Counted from the stretch's first letter, positions 21,014 to 33,207 are shown. The stretch is 64,000 nucleotides of DNA from Bidens hawaiensis (GCA_021521415.1 JAIQDT010000168.1:1124501-1188500), one strand, 5' to 3'. Made by a program: numbers and translations. Notes: generated from the letters alone by a model not told the origin.

Positions 21014-22808
21014 TCAATTTACGATCGAAACAATCACGAATAAAATGAATTTTAAATCGATGTGCTTGGTTTTAGAGTGTTGAACAGGGTTTTTCACAAT
21101 TGCAATGGCTGCATCATTATCATAAAAAAATAGGAGTGTGAAGAAATTCCAAACCGTAAGCCAGCAGTTGGTTTTGCATCCATATAACCTGAGAGCAGCA
21201 AGCAGATGCGAAAACATACTCTTGCTTCGGCGGTCGAGGTAGACACCGTCTGTTGTTTCTTACACTGCCATGAAATGAGACGGTCTCCTAAGAACTGGCA
21301 ACCAGCTGACATGGATTTCCTGTCAATGTCATCTCCACCGTAATTGCTATCAGCAAAAGCATAAAGATCAAATTTTGATTGTTTGGGATACCAAAGACCT
21401 AACTTTGGTTGTCCCTTCAGATATCTAAAAATACGTTTAACAACAATTAAATGAGAGAGTTTAGGATTAGCCTGGAAACGAGCACATTGGCAGACTGCAA
21501 ACATGATGTCAGGACGACTGGCTGTGAGGTACATCAGAGACCCGATCATTGATCGATAGTATGTTTGATCTACGGGACTCCCTTCAGGATCAGATGACAG
21601 TAATGGTCTTTCTGTCATGGGAGTGTTGGCACTCTTTGAGTCTTGAAGTTCAAACTTTGCCAGTATATCTTCAACATACTTCCCTTGATGCAGTAAATTT
21701 CCTGCCGAGCTTTGGCGAACTTGTAGCCCCAGAAAAGTGGTCATTTCACCCAACGAACTCATTTCTAACATTTTCTTCATTACTCCTTCAAATTCTGTGC
21801 ACAATTCAGCGCTGGTGGATCCAAAAATGATGTCATCTACATAGATCTGGACTAAGATCAAATCTTTTCCGACAGTTTTCTGGAACAAGGTTTCATCAAT
21901 GGTTCCTCGCTTGTAGCCATGATCCAGAAGATGTGCAGTCAGAGTAGCATACCACGCCCGAGGAGCCCGGTGTAACCCATATAACGCCTTGTCTAGTCTG
22001 TAAACATGATTCGGTTTCTTGGAATTTACAAAACCCGGTGGTTGATCCACGTAGATCTCTTCTTTGACTTCCCCATACAGAAAAGCAGTCTTGACGTCCA
22101 TATGATATACTGTGAATCCCATGAACGATGCGTAGGCCAGAAAAATCCTAATGGCCTCAAGTCTGGCCACTGGAGCATAGACTTCAGTGTAATCTAATCC
22201 CTCAACCTGACGAAAACCACGAACTACCAACCGTGCCTTTTTTGAACAATAACCCCGGTGACGTCTTGCTTATTTCGGAAAACCCATCTTGTATCAAGAG
22301 CTTTCTTTCCTTCCAGCAGCTCAACCAATCTCCAAACCTTCAACTTATCAAATTGATTTAATTCTTCGTGCATAGCATCAACCCAACTAGGTTCCTGAAG
22401 AGCCATTTCTACTGTCTTTGGTTCAATTTGAGAAATGAGGCAAGAAAACATACAGCTGTTAATGTGTCATATCTGACTTCTGGTGGACACTCCCGCTTCA
22501 ATGGGACATTCTCAATCGGATGATTCTTATGGATTCTCGATGGAATTAAATGATCTGAAACATCATTGTTAGGTTGTAGATTTGACAGTTCTCACTAAGA
22601 TCAACAAAGGGATTCTTCCATCCAGATGTCGCCGTATTGTGAGAGTACGAGGTGCTGGTGACATATTCATTTTGAATGTCGTCGGGAAACAGTGTGTTCC
22701 CGAAGATCTGACGAATAGAACTCTCCCCCTCAACATTAGCAGCATCTTCAGACGAGTTAAGCGAGCTGTCGGTTTCAGAAGATTCTTTTGGCTGAGTGTT
22801 GGTTGCGG
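21014..22808 (-). pseudogene. Element 2 pol, reverse transcriptase and RNase H
   Basis: Copia RT and RNase H on the minus strand. The longest open part (22230-21094, 378 aa) has YHMDVKTAF (D45) and YVDD at residues 130-133, then the RNase H core with FADSNYGG and STSTAEA. Near 21210 the frame shifts; the C-terminal RNase H piece with DNDAAI and NPVQHSKTKHID is read in another frame (21217-21014). The upstream RT segment at 22451-22224 (GKKALDTRWVFRNKQ) is offset by a further frameshift around 22235. Upstream coding is cut by the solo LTR at 22808. This gene would have copied element RNA; it is now dead. Confidence 0.9.
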
Positions 22809-24993
22809 CGTAACATCCCGAAATTTCTAAAAATAATATTTAATATATTATTTATTTATAATGGAAAAGTTTACTTGAGTTAGTAGAGAATTAATAAAAT
22901 AATAAGGATGGAAGGATAAGTAGGCTAATTAGATGGAGTTAATTATGGACCAAAAATGAAAGATGGGCCTTAGGTACATGGACTTAAGGGAGTATAAATA
23001 CCCCTTAAAACCCTAATCCTTTCCATTTTCATACATCTCTACACCATAGCCTCCACCATCAAAACACACACTTAACTCAATTCCCGTTTTTGAGAAAACC
23101 ACCCACAATGACACAAAGATTCCCGGATATCTAGCCGTCGGATCGGTCCCAAATATTAACTGAGTGTTCACGATATATAAATGAAGATTCCCACCGATTA
23201 TATCTTCGATCAGATGTCGGGAAGTATGGTTTTTATAAGCAAAACTATAGCAGCACAAAATGAAGATTTCCGGCCACTGTTCCACTATTCCGGCGACTAT
23301 AGCGGCGGGTTCCGGCAAAGATGAGCTGATGAGTTTGTAGATCGGGACGAGACGGTTCCGTGGCCGCTTGAATCACTCAAATCAGAGTTCGTTTGACATG
23401 GTTTTGAGCTTCTCGAGTGATTTCAAACAAAAACCTCAAAGGTACGTTTTTGTTAAAAAGGTTTACTTTTCATGAACGGATTTACATGAAAATTGGTAGG
23501 ATGATAGATCGGGTCTAGACAAATTGTAAAGTTGCAAACTTGAGGATTAAAATGGACTTAACGAACTCATAGTTATGAACGGCTCATTTAAAATAAACCT
23601 TAGATCTAGTATTTAACGTTTTAAGCCTAAAAGTCCAAACTTTATGCTTTTCTGGGCCGAGTTTTACCCGATATCGATCATGGGAATGTTCACGGGGTTG
23701 GTTAATATCATATCAAGGGGTTACATGTTAAAACGAAGATGATTATGGGGGTTGAGAAAGAACCCGTAGCTGCTGTTGTTAACTTCGCTGCTTAAGTTCG
23801 CTTGCTTCAAGTTCGCCACATATAAATTCGTTGCTGCATGTTAAGTTCGCCTACATTAAGTTCGCTTATATCTAAGTTCACTTAAATCTAAGTTCACTTA
23901 TATCTAAGTTAGCTTATATTGAGACCCGGATACATGGCGACTTGTATATCATATATGTATACATACGTGATGGTTTGCATTGTAAGGACTAAAGAGATAA
24001 AATACAATAAAGTTAAAATAAAGGGGAAACCATTAAAATGCTAAGTAGAAGTAATCTAACACTAGGTCGTTAGATTAGATCAGATGAGTATTGATACGTG
24101 TAACTTATACAGTCAGCCGAGCTCAGTTGAAGAAGGGATTAACTATTGGAGAAAGAAGCAGAGTTCAGGTGAGTTTCTAGCCCATTTCCTTGTTATGTTT
24201 TCAGGGCTGTGTGCATACCCGATGTGAAGTGTGAATACACTTACCTTAAGCGGTAAGTGTATGCTATAGAGGTTATACGAGTAGCTATTATATAATTCTT
24301 ATCTGTGCGTGAACGATCTTCGGATATTGCACGTATCGCCAAGGATAGTGATTGTCAAGTGGTTATTAGTGTGTGTAAATGTTATGATGTAACTTGGTTA
24401 TTATGTAAATGATGTAATGAAATGAAATGTGTTGTAGACAAGTAGAGGTAGAGTGTGTTAGAAGTGGCGAGAGTCTAGTAAGAGTGTTAGTGGCATGACG
24501 ATAGTACGTGGTAGGGTAAGCCTATACGTGACTTCGTTATTAAAGTGGCAAAGTGGCATAACGTTATTACGTTATTAAAGTGGCAAAGTGGTAGGGTGAA
24601 TGAGAGGTTAAGTGGTAAGGTGAGCAGGTCTGATAGTGGGTTACGTGTCTTCGGATACGTGTATGATGCATGTAGTGGTTGTATGATAAGTTTCTTGATT
24701 AACTAGAACTCACTCAGCGTAGCTGACTTTTAGTATGCACGCAGGTGAGCTGATTATAGAGTTAGCATGAGGATGGCACATGGCATGGATTGAACGGCTG
24801 GCATCTGAAGAAAGAAGAAAAGATGTTTTAAATATAATGTTTTGTGTTATGGTATCAAAGAAAAGATTTAATGTTTTGTAATAAACGGATAAAGTTTTGT
24901 ATTCCGCGAAAGTTTTAATAAACTCTGACTTGTAGAACTGTGTTTATGAGTAAATCCGACGCTAAAGTGAGACACCGGGAACGGGTCCTTACA
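22809..24993 (+). mobile_element. Solo LTR, copy A, inserted in element 2 pol
   Basis: 2,185 bp, starting CGTAACATCCCG (first base probably mutated from T) and ending GGTCCTTACA. The flanking 5-bp duplication TGCGG is perfect (22804-22808 and 24994-24998). No gag or pol lies inside, so it is a single LTR left by recombination or a very short derivative. It is homologous to 47213-49329 in the opposite orientation. Length and TGTAAC...TTACA ends suggest a Ty3/gypsy source, which is an inference. It contains a block of AAGTTCGC-type repeats (23783-23925) and a short direct repeat of CGTTATTAAAGTGGCAAAG (24535 and 24570). Confidence 0.88.
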
Positions 24994-24998
24994 TGCGG

Positions 24999-26278
24999 GC
25001 GGGTCATTACTTTCAGTGACATCATCATCCAGAAATGGAGAGATGTGAGACACTGTCTGTGAGTCATCTTTTGCAGTTTCTACTATGGGACCAACCAAGG
25101 GTTCTGTGTGGACGACTGGAAACACATTGAATGGTTTGAATAGTTCAGTGTAATCAAATAACCAGTCTGGACCGACATTAGCATCAGTCTCATTTTATTC
25201 CAGCCAACGAACCTCATAGGACTCTAGAATCTGTTTGGTTGACTTGTTGTAGACCCTGTAAGTTGTATTTCCAGCATACCCAACAAAGTAACACTCATCG
25301 GTTGCGGACCCAAATTTTGGAGTAGTTTCGAGATTCAGTAAGGTGCACGTACACCCAAAAGCTCTGAAATGCGCAACAGTGGGTTTATGACCATAAACAA
25401 TCTCATACGGGGTTTTCATCTTGATTTGTTGATTATCACTCGATTCTGAACATAACAGGCCGTATTAATAGCTTCTGCCCAGAAAAAAACAGTGGCAGTT
25501 TAGAGTCACACAACATTGTTCTTGCTGCTTCGATAAGAGTTATGTTTCTTCTTTCAGCTACACCATTTTGTTGAGGCGTCCGTGGGGCGCTGTACTAACG
25601 AAGTACCCCCTTTTCTGAACAGAAGTGATTCAATGTTGCATTCTTGAATTCCGTTCCATTATCACAATGGACACCCTTCAACTTTAGGTTCAGTTGATTC
25701 TCCATGAGCACAACAAACTTCTTGATTAGATCTGCAGTTTCACTCTTATTTGACAAGAAAAATACCCATGTAAAACATGAGTAATCATCAGTAATAACAA
25801 GACAATAAGAGCTACGAGATAAACTCAAGACATGGACAGGCCCAAATAGGTCCATATGAAGTAATTGAAAAACTGATGAAATGGTATTAATCAACTTCGG
25901 CTTGTGAGATTTTCGTTGATGTTTACCCAAAGCACAAGCCACACATTTTTCAATAGTAACAAAATCCTTAATGGGTAGACCACGTACCAAATTATTTTTA
26001 GTAAGACAATTAAGGTTTTTAGAATTTTTATGACCAAGACGACGATGCCATAGCATGGCATTATGTTTTAACACTTTTGAAAACAAACAAGTTATTTCGT
26101 CAGGAACATTTTTATTCATGTTGATCACATAAGCATTATCTTTTCGTTGTGATCGAACAAGAATCCAGTCTTCTGGTATAATTATACCAGGTTTCAGAAT
26201 CAAACACTCCTTTTTAGTAAAACGAGTTGAGAAATCTTTGTCACAAATTTGTGACACGCTCAAAAGACTGTGCTTCAA
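24999..26278 (-). pseudogene. Element 2 pol, integrase
   Basis: Copia integrase. The open stretch 26278-25595 has the HHCC zinc domain (LWHRRLGH...CVACALGK) and the first two catalytic positions in LHMDLFGP and HCDNGTEF. A TAG at 25592-25594 precedes the third (NGVAERRN at about 25538-25562). The integrase C-terminal part (25419-25195, MKTPYEIVYGHKP...) is in another frame, followed by the linker towards RT up to the solo LTR. At least one stop and one frameshift are present. Confidence 0.88.
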
Positions 26279-26417
26279 TTCAGGAACAAAATTAACATTT
26301 TCTGAACACCGTTACTTACAGTACCCTTCTGAGTGATCTTTCCTTTCTCTCCTCCCGCAAAAGACATATACACACCGTTAAAAGTTTGAATGTTGTGTAG
26401 CTAGGTAATGTCCCCTG

Positions 26418-27636
26418 TCATGTGCTTGGAACAATCACTATCAACATACCAAGGTCTGATGATATTCCTCCATAGCTGTCCCTGCACAAAGTGCGAGATT
26501 GGTTAGTTTTTGGTACCCAGTCCATACTTACACTGGGTGACCCTGATTCATTTACAGTTGTCACGGATTGCCATGACATGTCCTTTTGATAATCAAACAT
26601 AGATTTTGTAGAAACTATCGCTGGAGATTTAGGCAACCATCTATGTCTGTATGATTTGGAATTATAGGTTCGAATGGTTGTCGTAACCTCCGGTGTTTTG
26701 AATGTGGAAGGAGACGAATCAGCCTTTTTCTCCTGTTTTGGTCTAGACTTAGTGTTCATATTAGACCTTGAACTTGAAGTACCTTTTCTGACCTTTCTTT
26801 TAGACATGTCAGGTTTGGTCTGACGAGGACTAAACCTGCCAGATTTGTTTCGATTCCAATCATCGTCAAAAGAACTAGCCTGATAATGCCTGAATCTTTG
26901 CATGTACGCTTTATGAGGCATGTAGGGCATATTCCTCTGGTAAAATCCATAATAAGGAACATATGGACAATGTGGACAATTTCTGGCAATTTGACCAGGA
27001 GTGCCACAATTAAAGCAAGTTTGACGTTTCATGAAAAAATCATTTTGGGCAACTCCTTGTCTGGACTGGTTGTGTGGACCAGTCTGCTTAAATCTGCGAG
27101 AACCCCTGTTATCATCTTTGAACTTATCACCTTGTTTGTCATTAGAGCATCCCTATTTGATAAATTTAGGTGCCACGTATTTTTTTTTGAAGTTTTAGAA
27201 TTTTTAGTTTTATTAGAAACCACATTATTAGAGTTCAAAGTTTCAACCGAATCAACCACACAAGAATCATTTCTCTTTAAACAGAGCTCACACAAATAGT
27301 CGGAATAACATAATTAAAAACAAGAAGTTTTAGAGAAACATCATAAACAATGTCATTATCAAATTCAAAACTAGGGTCGTCATCCTCATCAGTCCACTCC
27401 TTCACAATTACTTTTTCTACACATGAAGTAGATACATTAGAATCATTCATATTTGAAGTGAACGGACCTGCGTTCACGGAACTGATCCCATCACCTTTGT
27501 CTTGTTTACCATACCTCATGTCCTTTATCTTTTCTTCCTGTTCTTTGGTGACAGGGGTAGGAACATAATTCTGGTTGTAAGGTGGGGGAACTTGACTGTA
27601 TCCTATTCCCTCACCTTCATTTTCCTTCCACCACAA
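26418..27636 (-). pseudogene. Element 2 gag-pol middle region, second zinc knuckle and protease linker
   Basis: Fragments on the minus strand: 27636-27277, 27295-27029 and 27032-26418. The last starts near a CCHC-like knuckle, CFNCGTPGQIARNC, followed by a basic S/R/K-rich stretch. In this type of element the order knuckle, basic region, protease, integrase is usual. The knuckle has Q where the usual H is expected, so zinc binding is doubtful. The protease active site was not found intact. Frameshifts separate the three pieces. Confidence 0.75.
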
Positions 27637-29545
27637 TTAGTTTTCAATCATTGAGTTAACTACTTTACTGGAACCATCGAATTTTTTAAAATGTTCAGCC
27701 TTTTCAAACTTACTAGTTAGATTCAAGATTTCTAACTTGGAGGCTTCCAGTTTAGCAGTTAACTCAGCAATTTCTTGTTTGGCATCTAGGTGGTGACAAC
27801 TTTTTATGCTAAAATCAGACTTAAGCTTAGAAATGTCCTTCTTTTGTGCTTCTATTTTGTCTCGAAAACCCTTTTCATTTTTCTTAAGTTTGAAGTTTTC
27901 TGATTTTATTCTCTCCATATCTCTACTTAGGCTATCGTTATGAAGCTTATACATTTCTATTTTTTCAACACAATTTAAAGAACATGGTTGAAAACTTACC
28001 TCAGATGAATTTGGAGAAGTGAACGCCATATATGCAAATTGAAGCTCCTTAACCTTCTTCTCAGTAGCATCTTCTTCTCCACTGTCTTCAACATTGGTGA
28101 AGTTCGCAGTCTGATTTCCAATGTTGAGCGCAACCATCTGACCTTCCCAAGATAACTGTTGAGCAACCATACTTCTTTCACCATTACCTGAACTACCTCC
28201 AGCCTCACCTTTGGCATTTCCAACTGGAACCAAAGACCTTTCCGTATTTCCATCATTCGTTGGGTTAGCACATTCACGAGCAAAATGACCCAGCTCGTGA
28301 CAGTTGTAGCACATAAGAGTGTCTTTGTTAAAACCCACCTTTTGATTATTAGGCATGTTACAATTATTTCTACACGTACTCTTAGTGAACTTCTTCGCAC
28401 GAAATACTGCCATGGCAATTTGCCACGAGATGTCCATTACTTCAACATCATCGGGATGGATCTGATCTAGTTTAGCAGCAACCATAGGTTGAACCAAGTC
28501 TCCAGCCAAATATGCATTATAACAATTCATGAATCCCGCCATTAGAGCTATATTCTCTTGAGTCTCTTTTGATATGGTAGGGATCTGACTGAAGTTATGA
28601 CTAGAAGTGTGAGTAGTTTTTCCAGTATCATTTGAAGGCTGTCCAGACTTAGTGAAGAATACTTGAGCTGGTTGGGGTGGAGTGGATGATGCTGATTGAC
28701 CTCGAATGGATGAGAACATCTAGAAGTTACTCTGAGGTGGTTTTTGAGTACCCTTGAACAGTGAGACTGTCTTGAGAAATAAGAGCACTGTTGGAGGCAA
28801 CATTGTATCCAACCGCACTGTAAGAGCTCGCATGAGTTATGGCACATTGTTTATCATCCATATCACATGCCTTAATAGTGGCTATCATTTCAGTCATATC
28901 CATTCTGTTGAGGTCCTTAGTCTTTTTAATAACCGCAGCATTCATGTCCCAACTCTTCGGCAATGAGTTCACCAGCTTGTTGTTTATTTTTGAAGTTTGC
29001 AGAAAAATCCCTGCTGATCTCATTTTAGTTGCAAGTGAGATGAATCTTTGAAGTTGGGATTCCAACGTTTCTCCCAAAACTTGATTAAACATATTAAACT
29101 TTTGTCACAGCAGATCTTGGCGGCTTCTCTTCATATCTTCATTCCCCTCATATACTTCGATCCGTTCCTCACATAACTCTTTAGCATATTGAAGTTCTCT
29201 AAACTGAAGAGCAATCTCAGGTGAGAGTGCCATGGTTAGAGTGGAGAGAGCTTTCTCATCTTCCTTAACTTTAGCAAAATCATCATCGTCATACTGCGCA
29301 ACTGGTTTCACAAGAACTTCATCAGAGCCATCCCTTTGATTGGTGATCCTTTGAGGTCCCCTAACAATACTTTTCCAAATTTTGGAATCTTTCATCTTGG
29401 CGTAATGTTCAAAACGAAATTTCCATTCACTATATCCCTCATGGGATAAGAGTCGGGGTATATGAGCGGCACTCCCCATGATGGAATAAAGTTCTTGATG
29501 AAGTGATGAATTGGTTGAGTTGTTACCATTTGTTAATTGTTCCAT
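27637..29545 (-). pseudogene. Element 2 gag
   Basis: Starts MEQLTNGNNSTNSSLHQELY at 29545, with a copia Gag N-terminal region (GYSEWKFRFEHY, about residues 38-50) in 29545-29105, a middle part in 29092-28727 and a third part in 28719-27637 that carries an intact CCHC knuckle CYNCHELGHFAREC. The third part ends in a coiled-coil-like K/E/L-rich stretch (KLHNDSLSRDMERIKSENFKLKK is its start, given here only by its sense). Stops near 29104, 28724 and 27637 break the frame. Gag would form the particle that packages element RNA. Confidence 0.85.
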
Positions 29546-29984
29546 CTTAGTTGGATAAATTGGTTTATTTTCGGTCCAAAAATACTTAAGTCCAAATCAA
29601 ACTAGGCCCAAACAGTTAACTGGGCTTTGAACACTGATTGACCGAGTTTGACCGAGAACCACCAAGTTGACCAAACTTTGACCGAGAACTCAAACGTTTG
29701 ACCAAGCTTTGACCGAGAACCCCAACGATGACCGAACACCAGAGTTGGCCGAGAACAACTACTAATCTCAGCCGAGAACCTTGATGATCGATAGATTCAA
29801 TCTTAAGCATAACAAACTCCCGAGAATAAAGGAATTTTAATTTATTTCCAAATCAAAATCAAATCTTTCCCAAAAGTTATCCTTTTCTTCTCTGGTCATA
29901 GTATCGCCGGAAAACCACAACGCCACCGAGGAACACACTTCTTGACTCTTTGATATCACAATAACGAGCCTAAATAAGGTCTAA
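29546..29984 (-). other. 5' leader of element 2
   Basis: About 440 bp between primer site and gag ATG. It contains a run of TTTGACCGAGAAC-type motifs at 29636-29780, the same core as in the downstream spacer. No ORF of note. Confidence 0.7.
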
Positions 29985-29997
29985 GGCTCTGATACCA
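29985..29997 (-). promoter_or_regulatory. Primer binding site of element 2
   Basis: The minus strand reads TGGTATCAGAGCC, the standard plant copia site complementary to the 3' end of initiator-Met tRNA. It lies two bases inside the 5' LTR. Confidence 0.92.
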
Positions 29998-29999
29998 AT

Positions 30000-30399
30000 T
30001 GTAAGTCCCGAATCTGGATCACTACAATTATGATATCAATAAACAAGTATTGGTGCGGAATATCAACACTTGGTGAATCAAGAACACAAGAACGTAACAA
30101 CGGGGTTGCTTCAAAACACACGTATTATTAATATACGTCGGGTGCTTAAGCACTTACAATACTCGCGCGTCTAGTTACTCTTAGACAGCCAAAACACCAA
30201 TGAACGAACAACCTAACCCTATACAATACATGCACTATATATAGGGAACCAAAACACTTAAGCCCAAATGAACCAAAAGCCCACCGATATCTCTTAAGAG
30301 ATCTCGGCTTACACAATAAACCCGTGACCCAAGCCCACATACATGCTAAACCCAATTACAACTAGACTAAGTACAAACCATACAAAACTAGGCCCAACA
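30000..30399 (-). repeat. 5' LTR of element 2
   Basis: 400 bp, starting TGTAAGTCCCGAATCTGG and ending GGCCCAACA. It carries a near-perfect palindrome (centre TCTTAAGA, about 30287-30309) that is missing from the other LTR. Element 3 has a different hairpin, GAGATCAC-AAT-GTGATCTC, at the equivalent place (56579-56597). Confidence 0.9.
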
Positions 30400-30559
30400 T
30401 TAATTATTACAAATTAAGGGTAAAGTTAAAATACAAAGTACAACAAAAATAAGTAGGGTGAGAAGGAATCTAATCCATTGATCTTAGATTTGGATGGTGC
30501 AGATTAATTTAAGAATAAAAATTGATGAGAATAGCATGAATGTAATAAACCACTTATGA
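30400..30559. other. Unique sequence right of element 2
   Basis: Begins with TTAAT, the likely target duplication. No gene. Confidence 0.4.
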
Positions 30560-31462
30560 TGACTTTCTCTCTCCACATGCAAGACACATACCTCCATCAT
30601 TTTAAAACGTCTATAATTTTTTCATACAGATTTTTTTAGAAATTTTTTTTACCATTATAGTAAGCGTTTCTTTATCTTTAATATGAATATCATATTGCTA
30701 TATAAATTTAAAAAAAGTTTGATGGGTTTTTTTATATTGTGTTATTTGATTGTCAATTATGTTTTTTAATTGAGTCTTTTTATGTATTGTGTTATAGATT
30801 TTGGTCATTGTGTTTTTCAATTGATACCAATTAAAACAAAGATTAATTCATTGTGTCTTTTTACACAACATTTGTCTTTTGTATTTATCATTGTGTTTAG
30901 TCATTGTGCTCAACAAAGTTGAGAAAAATAGTATTATGTTCATTGTGTATTACGTTTAAATCATTGTGTAATATGTAGATTCCATTGTGTTTTACGTTGA
31001 AGGTAATTGTATTATATGTATTTACCATTGTGTCTTACGCTTGAGACCATTGTATTATATATATATTCATTATCTGTGTTTTACGTTTCAAGTTATTGTG
31101 CTATATGTATTCGTAAATGTGTTTTATGTATTAGACAATTTATTTGTATTTTTCATTATATTTACATATTATTACACAACGGTGTTATTAGTATTTTAAA
31201 TAACACAATGATAAGTTGAAAGACACAATGGCGAAAAAAACACAATGACAAAGACACAATGGTACGTAAAAAAACACAATGATGTAAATTTTTTTTTATT
31301 TTGTTATAACAAAATCATACTCATATTAAAGATAACAAATCTCTTGTTATTATGGTGAATTTAATGTTTTAAAAAAATATCATATGAAAAAGTTATAAAC
31401 GTTTAAAAATGATGGGGGGGGGGGGGTTAACATGTGACTTGCATGTGGAAAGAGAAAATGTG
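30560..31462. mobile_element. Long inverted-repeat MITE with CATTGTGT array
   Basis: Diverged inverted arms of about 90-110 bp. The left arm has TTTCTCTCTCCACATGCAAG...CCATCATTTTAAAACGT and the right arm has the complement, ending CTTGCATGTGGAAAGAGAAA. The interior has at least eight CATTGTGT-type words in the left half (30807-31047) and five ACACAATG words in the right half (31203-31282), so it could fold over much of its length. A 13-base G run interrupts the right arm at 31414-31426. Termini and superfamily are uncertain. Confidence 0.6.
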
Positions 31463-32458
31463 TACTATTACTTTTATACCTATTTTCTTTTGATCCCCAC
31501 TCAACACATGCCAATTAGTTATGACTTATCGCATTTCTCATTTTATTGGCCTTTATAGAATAACCCAACCCTACAAATTAAATATGATACATTACATGCT
31601 GAAATTGTTATAAATTGTTATTGACTTATTTCTATACAGGGGTAGGTAACCGTAAAACTTGAATTTAAGTAATGTTCATACTTTTCAATTTGGGGATTTA
31701 AATTTTGGACAAAATTAATGAATTCACTACAAATGGAACCGACGAATAGATTTAGGACTTTTGGTAACCATTTGCCATTGTTATCTACCAATATTTACAA
31801 AAATAAAGGATTGTTAGACAAGTGTTTAAAGAAACAAAATTAAAAGTTAAAAATTTTCGGGTGTAGAGGTATGTGATTTTAGGTAATCGGGTAGGGTATC
31901 ACCTAATCTCATACCCACGAAAAGTTTTCAAAACTAATCTTATACTCGGCACAATACCAGTCCGGCTTCGGGTATACCATTCCCGGATGCTTTGGGTTTC
32001 GCTAATACCCATCGGTTCAGGTTTTTTTTGTCATCATTAAAACGATACTTGTGGGAAAAGTACTTAAAATATACTACCATTAAACCTGCTAATAACACAT
32101 TCATAAAGTGATTTTATATAGAGCATTGTATAAATTCATGCATGAATTGTCTGAATTTGTGATACATAAAGTGGTTATTTAATGGTCTCTGTCTCTCACT
32201 CCCACTAAATTAGTTAATGTTTTATTAAGACTTCATCTTTGTTCGGGAAAACGGTTAGGACTTCGTAGAGACGCATGATAAGGGTTAAGGATTTTTAGGA
32301 GGGTTGGTTATGGAATTTTAGAGAGGGTACAAATGTGTGTTATAAGGATTTAGCTTTTCGTATACTATTAGCGACCAACCGTCATTTATTTTTTTGGTTA
32401 TACGAATGCCCTTACTACGATGGTACTTCTAACAGTACGCATCCACATTTTGTTATTA
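31463..32458. other. Non-coding stretch
   Basis: No gene. It contains TCGGGTA/ATACCC-rich sequence (31856-32020), similar in composition to 6990-7145 on the other side of element 2, and AT-rich DNA. Confidence 0.4.
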
Positions 32459-33143
32459 TAAGGGTATATTTGGTTGAAAAAATAGAATGAAGGGGATGAA
32501 ATGAGAGAAACAATGAAATGAATAAGAAAAGAAATGGATCATTACCATTTCTTTTTGTGTCTTTTTTGGGTAACCTATGGTAATGAATGGATAATTACTT
32601 TATGTTATTTGGTATCTAAAAAATTGTAAGAACGGAATAGAAATAATAAAAAGATTCCTATCTCAAAATATATTTTTTTACAAAAAAAAGGAAAAAACTG
32701 AAATGGTGACGGTGGTGGTAGCTCTGGCGACGAAAATGGTGGTGGTGGCGGTCAGGCGGGGTGGTTGTGGTGGTGGGGGTGGTAGCATTGGTAGTGATGG
32801 AGATGGTACGGTGGAGGTGACGGTGGTGACGGTCAGGCAGCGACAATGGTGGTGGCGGTTATGGTTAGGCGGTGGTGGTGTCGACGACGGCAGTTAGGTG
32901 GTGGTGGAGGCAATGGTAGTGATGATGGTTTTTGTTAGGTAATGATGTTGTTGAGAAAGTAGAGTGAGGGAGGAATGAAATGAAAAAAAGAAGAGGGGTG
33001 AGAATGAATAGTTTTGATTGAATGAGATTCAATGTATATTGAATGATTTCATTCCATTGAGTAACCAAACACCACTTTTTATATTTCCACGTAATGAATC
33101 ATTCCATTCCTCCTGCCATTACTCCAAACCAAACGCCACCTAA
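32459..33143. mobile_element. MITE-like element with GGT-rich core
   Basis: The ends carry GGTATATTTGGTTG and the complement of GGTGGCGTTTGGTTTGG, with repeated ATGGAATGA/TCATTCCAT words in both flanks. This terminus type is common in plant non-autonomous elements. The core 32703-32940 is a strongly strand-biased GGT/GGC repeat region, unlike its AT-rich neighbours. No target duplication could be fixed. Confidence 0.5.
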
Positions 33144-33207
33144 GTTTGAAAAAGTTGCCCAGTCGCGTAGCGTAGCCATTACATTAAGTTTAATTGATTA
33201 TTTTATA

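Larger units (their letters stand above)
7239..30399 (-). mobile_element. Element 2: large Ty1/copia retroelement with third ORF, nested and decayed
   Basis: Reading on the minus strand: 5' LTR (30000-30399), primer binding site (29985-29997), leader, gag, protease/integrase/RT/RNase H, a long spacer, an extra ORF in env position, polypurine tract, and 3' LTR (7239-7626). Flanks TCAAT (7234-7238) and TTAAT (30400-30404) differ at one base and are probably the target duplication. Without the inserted element 1 and solo LTR the unit would be about 12.7 kb. Large size, domain order and the extra downstream ORF recall the SIRE/Maximus type of plant copia elements, although the LTRs are short for that group. 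All ORFs are broken, so it is not autonomous. Confidence 0.85.

Noticed and set aside
32703..32897. ORF of 64 aa rich in Val/Gly
   Set aside because: Produced by the GGT/GGC repeat; no start context, no homology, strand-biased composition explains it.
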